In this document: positions 8,107-17,516 of the stretch, one piece after another
How positions within the stretch are numbered: the first letter of the stretch is position 1
Layout: each line of letters begins with the position of its first letter
Assembly: GCA_046048095.1 (NCBI GenBank)
Contig: JBJOGS010000029.1
Location: 1 to 61,180 of the forward strand
Origin: UBA3478 sp046048095
GTDB taxonomy: Bacteria > Bacteroidota > Bacteroidia > Flavobacteriales > Flavobacteriaceae
Length of the DNA stretch: 61,180 bases
Direction: 5' to 3'
The notes under the pieces: generated by a model
Told to the model about the DNA's origin: nothing
The model's input: only the letters and a program-made list of their open reading frames with translations
Database searches by the model: none
Program-made: the position numbers and the translations under genes

Positions 8107-8129
8107 GCGCGCAGCGGTTGGCTGCGCGC
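8107..8129 (+). other. Stable stem-loop between atpE and atpF
   Basis: GCGCGCAGC, loop GGTTG, GCTGCGCGC: a perfect 9-bp GC-rich stem. No T-run follows, so it is not an intrinsic terminator. Its place between the c and b genes suggests an mRNA processing or stability element. Confidence 0.6.
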
Positions 8130-8154
8130 CTAGCCTATCACAACGCATAACATT

Positions 8155-8658
8155 ATGGAACAATTAATTAACGATTTTTCTCCGGGCTTGTTCATCATGC
8201 AGAGCATCTTGATGCTTGTCGTGATATTCTTAATGGTAAAGTTTGCCTGGAAGCCTATAGTATCATCGCTTGAAGAACGAGAAGAGGGGATTAAAAAAGC
8301 GCTCGAATCTGCCGAGCAGGCAAAAGCAGAGATGGAGAATATTTCTTCAGCAAACGAACAACTGCTTAAAGAAGCAAGAGAAGAGCGCGAGCAATTGATG
8401 AAAGAAGCGAGAGAGACGAAGGCCAAACTCATTGCTGATGCAGAAGAGGCCGCTCAAGAAGAGAGCGCCAAAATCATTGCTAAGGCTAAGGTTTCTATTG
8501 AACTTGAAAAGAAAGAGGCTTTAGCACAGATTAAAAAAGAAGCAGCTTCTCTTTCGGTGGCTCTAGCGGAGAAAATTCTAAAAGAAGAACTCTCAACTGC
8601 CTCTAAGAACGCTGAACACATTGAAAAACTACTCAAAGAGGTGTCTCTTAAGCCCTAA
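8155..8658 (+). CDS. atpF: ATP synthase F0 subunit b
   Basis: 167 aa. One N-terminal transmembrane helix (about 10-30) is followed by a long charged coiled coil rich in Glu, Lys and Ala (about 35-150), the peripheral stalk. The pattern FAWKPIV at the membrane exit is typical of b subunits. It precedes atpH by 6 nt. Confidence 0.93.
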   Translation: MEQLINDFSPGLFIMQSILMLVVIFLMVKFAWKPIVSSLEEREEGIKKALESAEQAKAEMENISSANEQLLKEAREEREQLMKEARETKAKLIADAEEAAQEESAKIIAKAKVSIELEKKEALAQIKKEAASLSVALAEKILKEELSTASKNAEHIEKLLKEVSLKP

Positions 8659-8664
8659 GCGTCA

Positions 8665-9207
8665 ATGAAACAATCTAGAGCATCAATACGGTATGCCAAG
8701 GCGTATTTAGAAGTGGCAAATGATCGCAATAGCTTAGATCAGGCAGCAGCAGATATGCGCACGATTCAAGAAACTGTGGCTGCATCAAAAGAACTTTCGG
8801 CGGTGCTTGAAAACCCTATGACTAGTCCGGTGCTGAAAAAGTCGATTCTCGACGAGTTGTTTAAAGATCTAAGTCAGGTCACTAAAGACTTGCTCAAAGT
8901 TCTTTCAGAGAATGATCGTCTTGAGCTGCTCGACGACATTGCTGAGCGTTTTGTGGCGCTTCTTGCAAAGCATCGAGGCCAAGTTAGAGCGACCTTGACC
9001 ATTAGTTCGCCTGAGCAGAAGGATGCGCTTGAAAAAACGGTACTCAATCTATTGAACGAGCAGGGGTATTCGAATGTGTTGCTTCAGGTTGAGGTGGACG
9101 CAGCGCTTATTGGCGGGTTTGTATTAAAGCTAGATGACCTGCTCTACGATGCTAGCGTGGCCGGAAAAATTAAACGTGTAAAAAAAGAATTTTCAAACAG
9201 TCTATAA
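8665..9207 (+). CDS. atpH: ATP synthase F1 subunit delta
   Basis: 180 aa, the OSCP/delta subunit that joins the peripheral stalk to F1. The N-terminal domain has RYAKAYLEVA (9-18), and the C-terminal domain ends with the family segment ALIGGFVLKLDDLLYDASVAGKIKRV. It is separated from atpA by 1 nt. Confidence 0.93.
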   Translation: MKQSRASIRYAKAYLEVANDRNSLDQAAADMRTIQETVAASKELSAVLENPMTSPVLKKSILDELFKDLSQVTKDLLKVLSENDRLELLDDIAERFVALLAKHRGQVRATLTISSPEQKDALEKTVLNLLNEQGYSNVLLQVEVDAALIGGFVLKLDDLLYDASVAGKIKRVKKEFSNSL

Positions 9208-9208
9208 C

Positions 9209-10789
9209 ATGTCAGACCTTAAAGCAGCTGAAGTATCAGCGATTCTAAAGAAACAAATAGAGGGCTTCGACTCTAGTGCATCACTAGACGAAGTAGGAAC
9301 TGTATTGGCCGTGGGTGATGGTATTGCCCGAGTTTACGGACTTTCTAACGCCCAGTATGGAGAATTAGTTGAGTTTGATGGCGGATTAGAAGGGATTGTA
9401 CTTAACCTCGAAGAAGACAATGTTGGGGTCGTGCTATTGGGCCCTTCAAAAGAGATCGGAGAAGGCGCAACAGTGAAGCGTACCCAGCGCATTGCCTCAC
9501 TTAAAGTAGGAGAGGGTGTAGTGGGACGAGTTCTGGATACTCTAGGAAACCCAATAGACGGAAAAGGAGCGATTGAGGGCCACTTGTATGACATGCCGCT
9601 AGAGCGCAAAGCACCAGGAGTAATTTACCGTCAGCCGGTAAATGAGCCGCTTCAAACGGGGATCAAGTCGATCGACGCCATGATCCCGGTCGGAAGAGGG
9701 CAGCGCGAGCTCGTAATTGGTGACCGCCAAACGGGAAAGACTACCGTTTGTATTGACACCATTTTGAATCAAAAAGAGTTTTATGACGCGGGCAATCCGG
9801 TGTATTGTATCTATGTGGCCATAGGCCAAAAGGCTTCAACGGTAGCTGCCATTGCTAAAACTCTTGAAGATAAAGGGGCGCTTGCCTATACCACTATTGT
9901 AGCTGCAAACGCTTCTGACCCTGCTCCAATGCAGGTTTATGCCCCATTCGCTGGTGCGGCCATTGGAGAGTATTTTAGAGACACAGGTCGTCCGGCCCTT
10001 ATCGTTTATGATGATTTATCAAAGCAGGCAGTGGCTTATCGCGAGGTATCACTTCTTTTAAGACGTCCTCCGGGGCGCGAGGCTTACCCAGGAGACGTGT
10101 TCTACCTGCACTCTAGGCTTCTAGAGCGCGCGGCAAAAGTGATTGCTGACGACGCGATTGCCCAGTCGATGAACGACCTTCCTGAATCGATCAAGCATTT
10201 GGTTAAAGGAGGCGGATCACTTACTGCCCTTCCGATCATTGAGACGCAGGCTGGAGACGTTTCGGCCTATATTCCAACCAACGTAATCTCGATTACTGAC
10301 GGTCAGATTTTCTTAGAGCAAGACCTGTTCAACCAAGGGGTGCGTCCTGCGATCAACGTAGGTATCTCAGTTTCACGTGTAGGAGGATCTGCTCAGATCA
10401 AGTCAATGAAGAAGGTTGCGGGTACGTTGAAACTTGACCAAGCACAGTTTAGAGAACTAGAGGCCTTTGCTAAGTTTGGTTCTGATCTTGATGCGGCGAC
10501 TCTCAATGTAATTGAGAAAGGAAGACGTAACGTTGAGATTTTAAAGCAAGCTCAAAACGATCCGTATACCGTAGAGGCTCAAATCGCTATTATTTATGCA
10601 GGCTCTAAAAATCTTCTTAGAGAGGTTCCTGTTGCGAATGTAAAAGCTTTTGAAGCCGATTACATTCAAACGCTGCGATTAGATCATGCGGATACACTAG
10701 CGTCTCTAAAAGCCGGAGCCCTAACTGATGAGGTCACAGAAACACTTACAGAAGTAGCCGCAGCGGTGGTTAAACGTCACAAGAACTAA
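9209..10789 (+). CDS. atpA: ATP synthase F1 subunit alpha
   Basis: 526 aa. Walker A GDRQTGKT at 171-178, followed by a family pattern YVAIGQKASTVA and the VGGSAQIKSMKKVAG segment. Non-catalytic nucleotide-binding subunit of F1. The catalytic beta gene (atpD) and epsilon (atpC) are not in this operon, the usual split arrangement in Bacteroidota. Confidence 0.97.
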   Translation: MSDLKAAEVSAILKKQIEGFDSSASLDEVGTVLAVGDGIARVYGLSNAQYGELVEFDGGLEGIVLNLEEDNVGVVLLGPSKEIGEGATVKRTQRIASLKVGEGVVGRVLDTLGNPIDGKGAIEGHLYDMPLERKAPGVIYRQPVNEPLQTGIKSIDAMIPVGRGQRELVIGDRQTGKTTVCIDTILNQKEFYDAGNPVYCIYVAIGQKASTVAAIAKTLEDKGALAYTTIVAANASDPAPMQVYAPFAGAAIGEYFRDTGRPALIVYDDLSKQAVAYREVSLLLRRPPGREAYPGDVFYLHSRLLERAAKVIADDAIAQSMNDLPESIKHLVKGGGSLTALPIIETQAGDVSAYIPTNVISITDGQIFLEQDLFNQGVRPAINVGISVSRVGGSAQIKSMKKVAGTLKLDQAQFRELEAFAKFGSDLDAATLNVIEKGRRNVEILKQAQNDPYTVEAQIAIIYAGSKNLLREVPVANVKAFEADYIQTLRLDHADTLASLKAGALTDEVTETLTEVAAAVVKRHKN

Positions 10790-10801
10790 AGCAAAACACG
10801 A

Positions 10802-11665
10802 ATGGCAAACCTCAAAGAAATACGCAATCGTATAGCTTCGGTTTCTTCTACCATGCAGATTACCAGTGCCATGAAAATGGTGTCTGCTGCGAAATTGAAG
10901 AAGGCGCAAGATGCCATTCTGGCCATGCGTCCGTATTCTGAAAAGTTGTCTGAGCTTTTGGGCCGACTAAGCACCAGTTTAGGAGAGGATGTCGAAAATC
11001 ACTACGCTGAGAAAAGAGCGGTCAGAAAGGTACTTCTTGTGGTCATCAGCTCGAATAGAGGATTGTGCGGAGCCTTCAATTCTAACGTCATTAAATCAGC
11101 GCGCACAGCTATCGCTGAAGCAAAGTCTAAAGGGGCCGAAGTTTCGGTGATCACCATCGGTCGAAAGGCGAAAGATGCGCTTAAGCATACCAAAACCCTA
11201 ATTGCAGATCACAGCCCATTGTTTGACGCCTTAAGTTTTGAGAACGCCACACTGGTTGTAGAGCCCTTAATTGAATCGTTTGTCGCTAAAGAATACGATG
11301 AAATTCGAGTGATCTACAATTCATTTAAGAACGCTGCCACCCAAGTAGTCAAGGATGAAACATTGCTTCCGCTAGTTCAAGAGGCATCGACTTCAAGCAG
11401 CTCAGAGGACTATATTTATGAGCCGACCGCCGAAGAAATGGTCAATCAGTTGATTCCTAAATCACTGAAGGTGCAATTTTTTAAGGCCATACGAGATTCT
11501 TTCGCAAGTGAGCATGGCGCGCGAATGACCGCCATGCACAAGGCTACTGACAATGCCAAAGAATTGAGAGATCAGCTGAAACTGACCTACAATAAAGCGC
11601 GTCAGGCAGCGATTACCAATGAGATTCTTGAAATTGTCGGAGGGGCTGAAGCGCTCAACGATTAG
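10802..11665 (+). CDS. atpG: ATP synthase F1 subunit gamma
   Basis: 287 aa. The central rotor shaft shows its two terminal coiled-coil helices: N-terminal IRNRIASVSSTMQITSAMKMV and C-terminal TDNAKELRDQLKLTYNKARQ followed by AAITNEILEIVGGAEAL. A Rossmann-like middle contains SSNRGLCGAFNSNV. Last gene of the atpBEFHAG unit; the next ORF begins 23 nt on. Confidence 0.95.
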   Translation: MANLKEIRNRIASVSSTMQITSAMKMVSAAKLKKAQDAILAMRPYSEKLSELLGRLSTSLGEDVENHYAEKRAVRKVLLVVISSNRGLCGAFNSNVIKSARTAIAEAKSKGAEVSVITIGRKAKDALKHTKTLIADHSPLFDALSFENATLVVEPLIESFVAKEYDEIRVIYNSFKNAATQVVKDETLLPLVQEASTSSSSEDYIYEPTAEEMVNQLIPKSLKVQFFKAIRDSFASEHGARMTAMHKATDNAKELRDQLKLTYNKARQAAITNEILEIVGGAEALND

Positions 11666-11688
11666 AGGTTTGTGCTTCGAGCCGATCT

Positions 11689-12108
11689 ATGCCTATCTTT
11701 AGGCAAGTTGTCGCGCTCATGACTCATTTTTGGTTTGTCTTTTCGGTGGTACACGCTTTTGTTTTCAGCGCGGGTCTGTTTCATGCGCGCCACTTAGCAG
11801 ATCAGTCTTCACTGCCGCCGCTCAAATCGTATTCCATTACGAAGTTGATTACAGGAAGATCGTCGAATCAGCCAAGGTTTCAATTGCGATTAGAACTAGA
11901 AGCACCTTTAAAGTCGAATAGGCCACTTATGCTTTTATTTGAAGACCGATCTGCCGCTGAGATGCTATATGTGACACAGAGTAGGTATGCGCTAGACACC
12001 TCATTCGAACTTCATTCTAAGTCTACACTTCGATTTTATGTGCAGGGGGGTAACGATACCTTACGACTTGAACCCCCTTTAATTATCACTTCTGAATTGC
12101 GAAAGTAA
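11689..12108 (+). CDS. Hypothetical exported protein
   Basis: 139 aa, not recognised. The N-terminus is hydrophobic (VVALMTHFWFVFSVVHAF), consistent with a signal peptide or membrane anchor; translation could instead begin at the internal ATG at 11719. The rest alternates strands and charged turns (QLRLELEAPL, LRFYVQGGND) and may be a small beta-rich periplasmic domain. It sits between atpG (23 nt gap) and the flippase (3 nt gap), so it is probably co-transcribed. No function is proposed. Confidence 0.55.
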   Translation: MPIFRQVVALMTHFWFVFSVVHAFVFSAGLFHARHLADQSSLPPLKSYSITKLITGRSSNQPRFQLRLELEAPLKSNRPLMLLFEDRSAAEMLYVTQSRYALDTSFELHSKSTLRFYVQGGNDTLRLEPPLIITSELRK

Positions 12109-12111
12109 CCC

Positions 12112-13542
12112 ATGAGTGCAGTGAAACGTCTAGGAGCCCAAATCTTTGTTTACGGATTAGCAACCGTGCTTCCGAGGGCCTTGTCTTTTTTGCTTTTGCC
12201 TTTGTATACCAGCGTGTTCGAAGAGGCCTCGGGGTATGGAGAATACGTCTTTATTTATTCATGGATTGCGCTGTTCAATGTGCTGCTCAGCTATGGAATG
12301 GAGACTTCGTTTTTCAGATACTTTCACGATAAAAGCCTCGATCAAGACCGTGTGGTTTCTACTGCTTTGTGGTCGTTGGTGCTGAGTTCAGGACTCTTTT
12401 TCATCTTAGCCACTTGGTTCAACGCCTCTTGGGCTTCACTTTTGGGTATTCGCCCTGACTTCTTGCAGAAAACGGTAATAATTTTAGCCTTAGACGCCTT
12501 AGTAGTTGTTCCGTTTGCCTTGCTCAGGGCTCAAGAGAAACCTGTGCGCTATGCCTCGATTAAGGCGATGAATATTATCGTGAATGTCGCCTTTAACCTG
12601 TACTTTTTGCTTTATTCAAACAAGGAATTTATTGGCAGAGAAATTGACGCCATCTTTTTAGCCAATATCATCGCTAGTGCAGCCACCTTACTATGGTTTT
12701 TGCCGACCTATCTCAAGCAGAGACCGTTTTTTGACTTCGCTATCTGGAAGAAGATGCTCCGCTATGGTCTTCCGGTGATGCTCGCAGGATTTGCGTTTAT
12801 TATCAACGAGGTGTTTGACAAAATTCTGCTCACGCGCTTAGACTCTGCCTATGCGGCAGGAATCTATGGTGCCTGCTATAAACTGGGGGTGTTTATGACT
12901 TTGTTCGCCACCGCCTTTCGCATGGGCGTAGAGCCGTTTTTCTTTAAGCAATCGAATCACGAGAATCGCGAAATCCAATATGCTCAGATCACCTATTATT
13001 TCGTGGCTCTCGGAAGTGTTTTGTTCTTAACAGTGGTTGTTTTTCTTCGACCAATTGCTGAACTATTCATTCGGGATGAGGCGTACCTTGAAGGCCTCAA
13101 GGTTGTTCCATGGGTGCTGATGGGAGCCCTTTTCTTGGGGGTATATCACAACCTCTCAGTGTGGTATAAGCTAAAAGACAAGACGCATATCGGTGCAATT
13201 ATTTCAGGGATAGGCGCGGCCATTACTTTGGGAGTAAATCTCTGGTTTATTCCTTCTATGGGCTATATGGCCTCGGCCTTGGCTACATTTTCAGCGTACT
13301 TGGCTATGATGTGCTTGTCGTTTTTTTGGGGCAGAAAGCATTACTTCATACCGTATCGCATTGGGCCAATGATGGCGTACCTGTTCACCGCTGCACTGTT
13401 TGCTTACCTTTCGCTTGTTCTTTTTGAGACGAATGCCCTGGCGAGGGTTTTCGTGCTGCTCGTATTTATTAGTTTTGTGTTTATTCGAGAATACAAAGGC
13501 GTTAAACTGCTTTTAAATCCTTTTGGAAATGGTTCAAGTTAA
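12112..13542 (+). CDS. Oligosaccharide flippase family protein (MOP superfamily)
   Basis: 476 aa with about 12-14 hydrophobic segments. The start, AQIFVYGLATVLPRALSFLLLPLYT, is typical of polysaccharide biosynthesis C/Wzx-type MOP transporters that flip lipid-linked sugars across the inner membrane. The neighbouring nucleotidyltransferase supports a role in envelope polysaccharide export. The substrate cannot be told. The stop overlaps the dut start by 14 nt. Confidence 0.85.
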   Translation: MSAVKRLGAQIFVYGLATVLPRALSFLLLPLYTSVFEEASGYGEYVFIYSWIALFNVLLSYGMETSFFRYFHDKSLDQDRVVSTALWSLVLSSGLFFILATWFNASWASLLGIRPDFLQKTVIILALDALVVVPFALLRAQEKPVRYASIKAMNIIVNVAFNLYFLLYSNKEFIGREIDAIFLANIIASAATLLWFLPTYLKQRPFFDFAIWKKMLRYGLPVMLAGFAFIINEVFDKILLTRLDSAYAAGIYGACYKLGVFMTLFATAFRMGVEPFFFKQSNHENREIQYAQITYYFVALGSVLFLTVVVFLRPIAELFIRDEAYLEGLKVVPWVLMGALFLGVYHNLSVWYKLKDKTHIGAIISGIGAAITLGVNLWFIPSMGYMASALATFSAYLAMMCLSFFWGRKHYFIPYRIGPMMAYLFTAALFAYLSLVLFETNALARVFVLLVFISFVFIREYKGVKLLLNPFGNGSS

Positions 13543-13966
13543 GATTATCAATACCTCTACTCACGATCTGCCGTCGTATCAAACAGTCGCCTCTGCCGGC
13601 ATGGACCTGCGGGCTAACAATGACACCCCAATTGTACTAAATTCTTTGGAGCGCGCAATTATACCGACTGGTATATTTATAGAGCTTCCAGTGGGTTATG
13701 AAGCGCAAATAAGACCTCGCAGTGGTTTGGCAGCGAAAAGAGGAATCTCTCTTGTTAACAGTCCTGGGACCATTGATGCGGATTACAGAGGAGAAATTGG
13801 AGTGATTTTGGTGAATCTTTCTAAAGATCCGTTTACCGTAGAAAAAGGAGAACGCATTGCCCAAATGGTGATCGCTAAGCACGAGCAGGCGCAGTGGATT
13901 GAAGTCACAGTGCTAGAAGAGAGCGAAAGGGGTACTGGCGGATTCGGAAGTACAGGACTTAAATAA
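13529..13966 (+). CDS. dut: dUTP diphosphatase
   Basis: 145 aa from the ATG at 13529 (a TTG two codons earlier is the only upstream alternative). Trimeric dUTPase motifs in order: AGMDLRAN, PRSGLAAKRGI, NSPGTIDADYRGEI with the catalytic Asp, GERIAQMVI, and the C-terminal flexible RGTGGFGSTG. It hydrolyses dUTP to dUMP and PPi, keeping uracil out of DNA. A near-copy of the dispersed palindrome (ATACCGACTGGTAT) occurs at 13661-13674. Confidence 0.95.
   Translation: MVQVKIINTSTHDLPSYQTVASAGMDLRANNDTPIVLNSLERAIIPTGIFIELPVGYEAQIRPRSGLAAKRGISLVNSPGTIDADYRGEIGVILVNLSKDPFTVEKGERIAQMVIAKHEQAQWIEVTVLEESERGTGGFGSTGLK
13661..13674. repeat. Near-copy of the dispersed palindrome (ATACCGACTGGTAT)
   Basis: Both 5-bp arms ATACC/GGTAT are intact; the centre is GACT instead of GATC/GATT. 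It encodes the conserved dUTPase I-P-T-G-I segment, so the match could be chance. Confidence 0.4.
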
Positions 13967-13970
13967 CCGT

Positions 13971-14987
13971 ATGAAAATAATTGTACCTATGGCGGGTCGA
14001 GGCTCGCGATTAAGACCGCACACATTGACTGTGCCAAAGCCTCTTTTACCGGTAGCCGGGGCACCAATTGTACATCGGCTGGTTAGGGATATTGCTAAGG
14101 TCATAGGCCGTCAGGTTGAAGAAGTGGCCTTTGTTATCGGCGATCCTGCCTTTTTTGATGAAGAGGCGGTTCGATCTCTTGAGGCGCTTGCGCATTCTCT
14201 CGGTGCAAAGGCGAGTATTTATAGACAAGACGTTCCGTTAGGCACCGGACATGCCATTATGTGTGCCGAACCTTCCTTGTCTGGTCCTGCGGTTATTGCC
14301 TACGCAGACACCCTTATTCGCGCCAATTTCGAGCTCGACCAGACCGCAGATAGTGTGATATGGGTGAAGCAGGTAGCTCAACCAGAAGCGTATGGAGTCG
14401 TTGAATTGAATGCCCTAAATGAAATTGTATCTCTTGTTGAAAAGCCTACTACCTATGTTTCGGACCTAGCGGTCATCGGAATTTATTACTTCAAAGAGGT
14501 GGCTCAACTCAAAGATGCCTTGCGCCAAGTGATCGATCGCCGTATTTCACACGCAGGGGAGTACCAAATCAACGATGGAATTAAAATGATGATGGCCGAG
14601 GGCAAGCGTTTTGTGACCGGAGCCGTCTCTGATTGGATGGACTGTGGATACAAAAATATTACCATCGAAACCAATGCCCGCATGCTTGACCACCTCTATG
14701 CTGAAGGAGAAACGCTTATTGCTGAAGACGTGACCCTATCACAGTCTACCATTATTCCGCCTTGCTCCATTGCCTCTGGGGTAAGGCTAGTAAATGCTAC
14801 GATCGGCCCCCACGTGTCTATTGGTCCAAACACGATTGTAGAGAATGCCACCCTTGCAGATAGTATGGTGCAGGCGAATAGCCATATCAAAAACTGCAAA
14901 CTCGAACAGGCGATGATCGGAAGTCATGTGATATTTGACGGGGCATTCACTAAAGTAAGTTTAGGGGACTATAACGTTTTAGTATAG
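13971..14987 (+). CDS. Sugar-phosphate nucleotidyltransferase with left-handed beta-helix tail
   Basis: 338 aa. N-terminal nucleotidyltransferase domain with the pyrophosphorylase loop MAGRGSRLRPHTLTVPKPLLP (about 7-27), Asp in AYADTLI, EKP at about 160 and DCGYKNI. The C-terminal ~90 residues show hexapeptide-like repeats (TIIPPCSIA, ATIGPHVSIGPNTIV). The family makes NDP-sugars (glucose-1-phosphate thymidylyl- or uridylyl-transfer); substrate not decided. Located 4 nt after dut within the flippase cluster. Confidence 0.85.
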   Translation: MKIIVPMAGRGSRLRPHTLTVPKPLLPVAGAPIVHRLVRDIAKVIGRQVEEVAFVIGDPAFFDEEAVRSLEALAHSLGAKASIYRQDVPLGTGHAIMCAEPSLSGPAVIAYADTLIRANFELDQTADSVIWVKQVAQPEAYGVVELNALNEIVSLVEKPTTYVSDLAVIGIYYFKEVAQLKDALRQVIDRRISHAGEYQINDGIKMMMAEGKRFVTGAVSDWMDCGYKNITIETNARMLDHLYAEGETLIAEDVTLSQSTIIPPCSIASGVRLVNATIGPHVSIGPNTIVENATLADSMVQANSHIKNCKLEQAMIGSHVIFDGAFTKVSLGDYNVLV

Positions 14988-14993
14988 AGATTG

Positions 14994-15770
14994 ATGGTCC
15001 GTAGAAGGTTAGCTTTGCTTGTTGGTATCTCGGCGTTACTCTTAGCGGCGGGGTGCAAAAGTGGCTATACCGCATTGAAAACTGAAGTTGGCCGAGAAGC
15101 TTCTCCTGAAGAAATCTTCGACCGAATCACAAACGAAACATCGAGCTCAGATGGATTTAGAGGTAGAATTCGGGCGCGCCTCGAACAAGCCAACACCAAA
15201 AAAGAGGTGACCCTAAGCGTACGCTATGCCAAAGACCAAGGACTGCTCTTTAGCGCTCCTCTCGGCGTCGCCAAAGCGCTTGTTACCCCTGATAAATTTT
15301 CATATTACAACAAACTCAATCGCACCTATTTTGAAGGCGCCATGAATGAGATCGACACCTTGCTGCCCATACAACTGAGTTTTGAACGGCTTGAACGACT
15401 GTTGAACGCTGAAATGGTTTTTAATGAAGAGGCAGTCAGCGCCATGAAATCAACGAAGCGCCTAAAGCGGAACAAAAACCAAGCGACTTATGCATCTGTC
15501 TTTAACTCTTCTGAGCTTGGTAATGGAATTTATGAAGTCGTGGCACAACTGAACCCATTAAGAATAGTCTCTCAAAAACTGACCTCAGACAAGTTCAATA
15601 CCCCGGTGACAATACTTTATTTCTACCCAGCTCAAGGAGAGTTGCCCAGCGAAATAATCATCTCGGCCGCTGACAAAAAACTTCAGCTATTCTTGAGTGG
15701 ATTCGAGTATCAAAAAGGATTACCCCTGCCGTTTCAAATACCCAGCGGCTATAGAAGAGCCTTAAAATAA
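14994..15770 (+). CDS. DUF4292 lipoprotein
   Basis: 258 aa from the ATG at 14994 (a TTG precedes it). Lipoprotein signal: hydrophobic LALLVGISALLLAAGC with the lipobox Cys at 21. The mature part is beta-rich (RGRIRARLEQ, KEVTLSVRYAKDQGLLFSAP), resembling the LolA/LolB-like fold suggested for DUF4292. The family is common in Bacteroidota next to the EnvC-like gene, as here (1-nt overlap), pointing to an envelope role. No reaction is known. Confidence 0.75.
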   Translation: MVRRRLALLVGISALLLAAGCKSGYTALKTEVGREASPEEIFDRITNETSSSDGFRGRIRARLEQANTKKEVTLSVRYAKDQGLLFSAPLGVAKALVTPDKFSYYNKLNRTYFEGAMNEIDTLLPIQLSFERLERLLNAEMVFNEEAVSAMKSTKRLKRNKNQATYASVFNSSELGNGIYEVVAQLNPLRIVSQKLTSDKFNTPVTILYFYPAQGELPSEIIISAADKKLQLFLSGFEYQKGLPLPFQIPSGYRRALK

Positions 15771-16999
15771 TGATGAGAGCAGTACTAATTATATTGGCGC
15801 TTGTGGTATTCCAGGACGCTTTTGCTCAAGAAAAAACACCAGAACAGCGCGAACTAGAACAGCGCAAGGCCGCACTTACCGAAGAAATCGCTCAGATTTC
15901 AGCATGGGTAAAAGAACAGCAGACACTTCGTGGGTCAGTAGTAGACCGCATTCGCATTTTAGACAGAAAGCAGCGGGCTTTAGAGAGTCTTATTGCCCTT
16001 TCTGCAAGAGAAGTACAGTACTTACAACGGCAAATAGACCAAAGTAGCGCTGAGATCGTTGCGCTCAACACAGAACTCGAAAAGTTGAGGGCCGATTATG
16101 CGAAGGTGATTCAGTCCGCTTATCAAAAGAAGTTAGAGCAAAACAAGTTGCTTTTCTTGCTTTCTGCCACCTCATTCAACGAAGCTAGACGACGGATGAA
16201 CTACCTGCTTCAGTATGCTGAGTATAGAACCATTCAAGCAAAACGAATCAGTGCGAAGCAGCTTGAACTTCAAGAAAAAGAAAAAGAGCTTCAAGCGAAA
16301 CTGGTGATCCAACAAGAAAGAATTGCCGAGAATCAACGTCAGCGAGACGAGCTATCTCGTGACCGCAAAAGTCAAGAAATATTAGTGGCAGAGACCCGTA
16401 AGCAAGAACGAAAATATCGAGCAGAGCTTGCAGAAAGAGAGAAAGAACGCAAGCGCATTGACCTTGAAATAGAGAAGCTCATTCGAGAAGCAATCGCCCG
16501 GGCAAATCGCGCCAAAGCTAAGGCCAAAGTCAAAGGGTCTTCTGAAGAGGTGTTTGTCTTAACCCCAGAGGCCAAGTTGATTGCGGACAATTTCGAGGCA
16601 AATAAAGGAAGACATCTATGGCCTGTAGAAAAAGGCATCAAGAGCATCGGCTATGGCACGTATGCGGATAAATTGTATCCGAGTTTAAAACACTTCAATA
16701 ATGGGGTCTCTATCACGACAGCCGCTCAGGCTAAGGCGCGCGCTATCTTTAAAGGTGAGGTCATGTCCATTATGATTAATCGTCAGGGCATTAAAGGGGT
16801 ATATGTGCGGCATGGCGACTACATTACTATGTACTATAATTTGGCAGAGGTGTACGTTTCAGAAGGGCAAATGGTAGACGCGAAGCAAGAACTTGGGGTG
16901 ATTCATACCGATAAGGTAAACCAGCAAACTACCTTGAAATTCTACCTCTATAAAAACACCACGCGTTTGAATCCTGAGCTATGGGTCTATCAGCTCTAG
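15770..16999 (+). CDS. EnvC-like murein hydrolase activator (degenerate LytM/M23 domain)
   Basis: 409 aa. Signal peptide (1-19), then a long coiled coil (about 23-255) rich in Gln, Glu and Lys, then a C-terminal LytM fold (about 285-409). The zinc ligands of active M23 peptidases are missing: the HxxxD strand reads NNGVSI and the HxH strand reads LKFYL. This is the pattern of EnvC/NlpD proteins, which do not cut peptidoglycan but activate amidases at division sites. Ends 1 nt from the convergent thioesterase stop. Confidence 0.85.
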   Translation: MMRAVLIILALVVFQDAFAQEKTPEQRELEQRKAALTEEIAQISAWVKEQQTLRGSVVDRIRILDRKQRALESLIALSAREVQYLQRQIDQSSAEIVALNTELEKLRADYAKVIQSAYQKKLEQNKLLFLLSATSFNEARRRMNYLLQYAEYRTIQAKRISAKQLELQEKEKELQAKLVIQQERIAENQRQRDELSRDRKSQEILVAETRKQERKYRAELAEREKERKRIDLEIEKLIREAIARANRAKAKAKVKGSSEEVFVLTPEAKLIADNFEANKGRHLWPVEKGIKSIGYGTYADKLYPSLKHFNNGVSITTAAQAKARAIFKGEVMSIMINRQGIKGVYVRHGDYITMYYNLAEVYVSEGQMVDAKQELGVIHTDKVNQQTTLKFYLYKNTTRLNPELWVYQL

Positions 17000-17000
17000 T

Positions 17001-17513
17001 CTAGTTCTCGAAAAGAGCTTTTAATTCGAGGGCTTCTGAGGGTTTCATTTTTCCGGCCAGTACAAGGCTTAGCTGCCTTCTTCTTAGCGCGGCATCAAAA
17101 CGCTCTTTTTCAATTTTTGTTTCGGGTACAATAGGGGCGACTTCTACAGGCTTCATCGTGTCGTCTACGGCCACAAAGGTGTAGATCGCTTCATTTGCTT
17201 TTGTGCGAACGCCACTTATTCTATCTTCAAGATAGACATCAATGAAGACCTCCATGGAGGTTTTGAAGGTGCGTGAAACTTGTGCTTCAATGGTCACAAC
17301 GCTTCCGACAGGAATAGCAGTGTTAAATGCCACGTGATTTACCGATGCAGTTACTGCAATTCTGCGACTGTGCCGCCGGGCAGTGATGTAAGCCGCTCGA
17401 TCCATCCTTGCCAAGAGCTCTCCACCAAACAAATGATTGAGATGATTGGTTTCTGAGGGGAGTACCATATCGGTGGTAATGGTTCGCGACTCAGCAGGAG
17501 ACTTCGCTTTCAT
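17001..17513 (-). CDS. Acyl-CoA thioesterase (hotdog fold)
   Basis: 170 aa. Single hotdog domain of the YciA/BACH type: MVLPSETNHLNHLFGGELLARMDRAA contains the catalytic-site N and G-G-E-L-L helix, followed by VTASVNHVAFNTAIPVGSVV. These enzymes hydrolyse cytosolic acyl-CoA to free acid and CoA. The C-terminal 50 residues are charged and may be regulatory. It is 3 nt behind the HU-CCDC81 gene on the same strand. Confidence 0.85.
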   Translation of the reverse strand: MKAKSPAESRTITTDMVLPSETNHLNHLFGGELLARMDRAAYITARRHSRRIAVTASVNHVAFNTAIPVGSVVTIEAQVSRTFKTSMEVFIDVYLEDRISGVRTKANEAIYTFVAVDDTMKPVEVAPIVPETKIEKERFDAALRRRQLSLVLAGKMKPSEALELKALFEN

Positions 17514-17516
17514 AGG

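Noticed and set aside
13661..13674. Fifth full copy of the dispersed palindrome in dut
   Set aside because: Its centre is GACT, and it falls on a conserved dUTPase motif (I-P-T-G), so it is counted as a near-copy that could be chance.
16600..16999. Active M23 peptidase
   Set aside because: Zinc-ligand positions are Asn/Ser and Leu/Lys, so it is called an EnvC-like activator.
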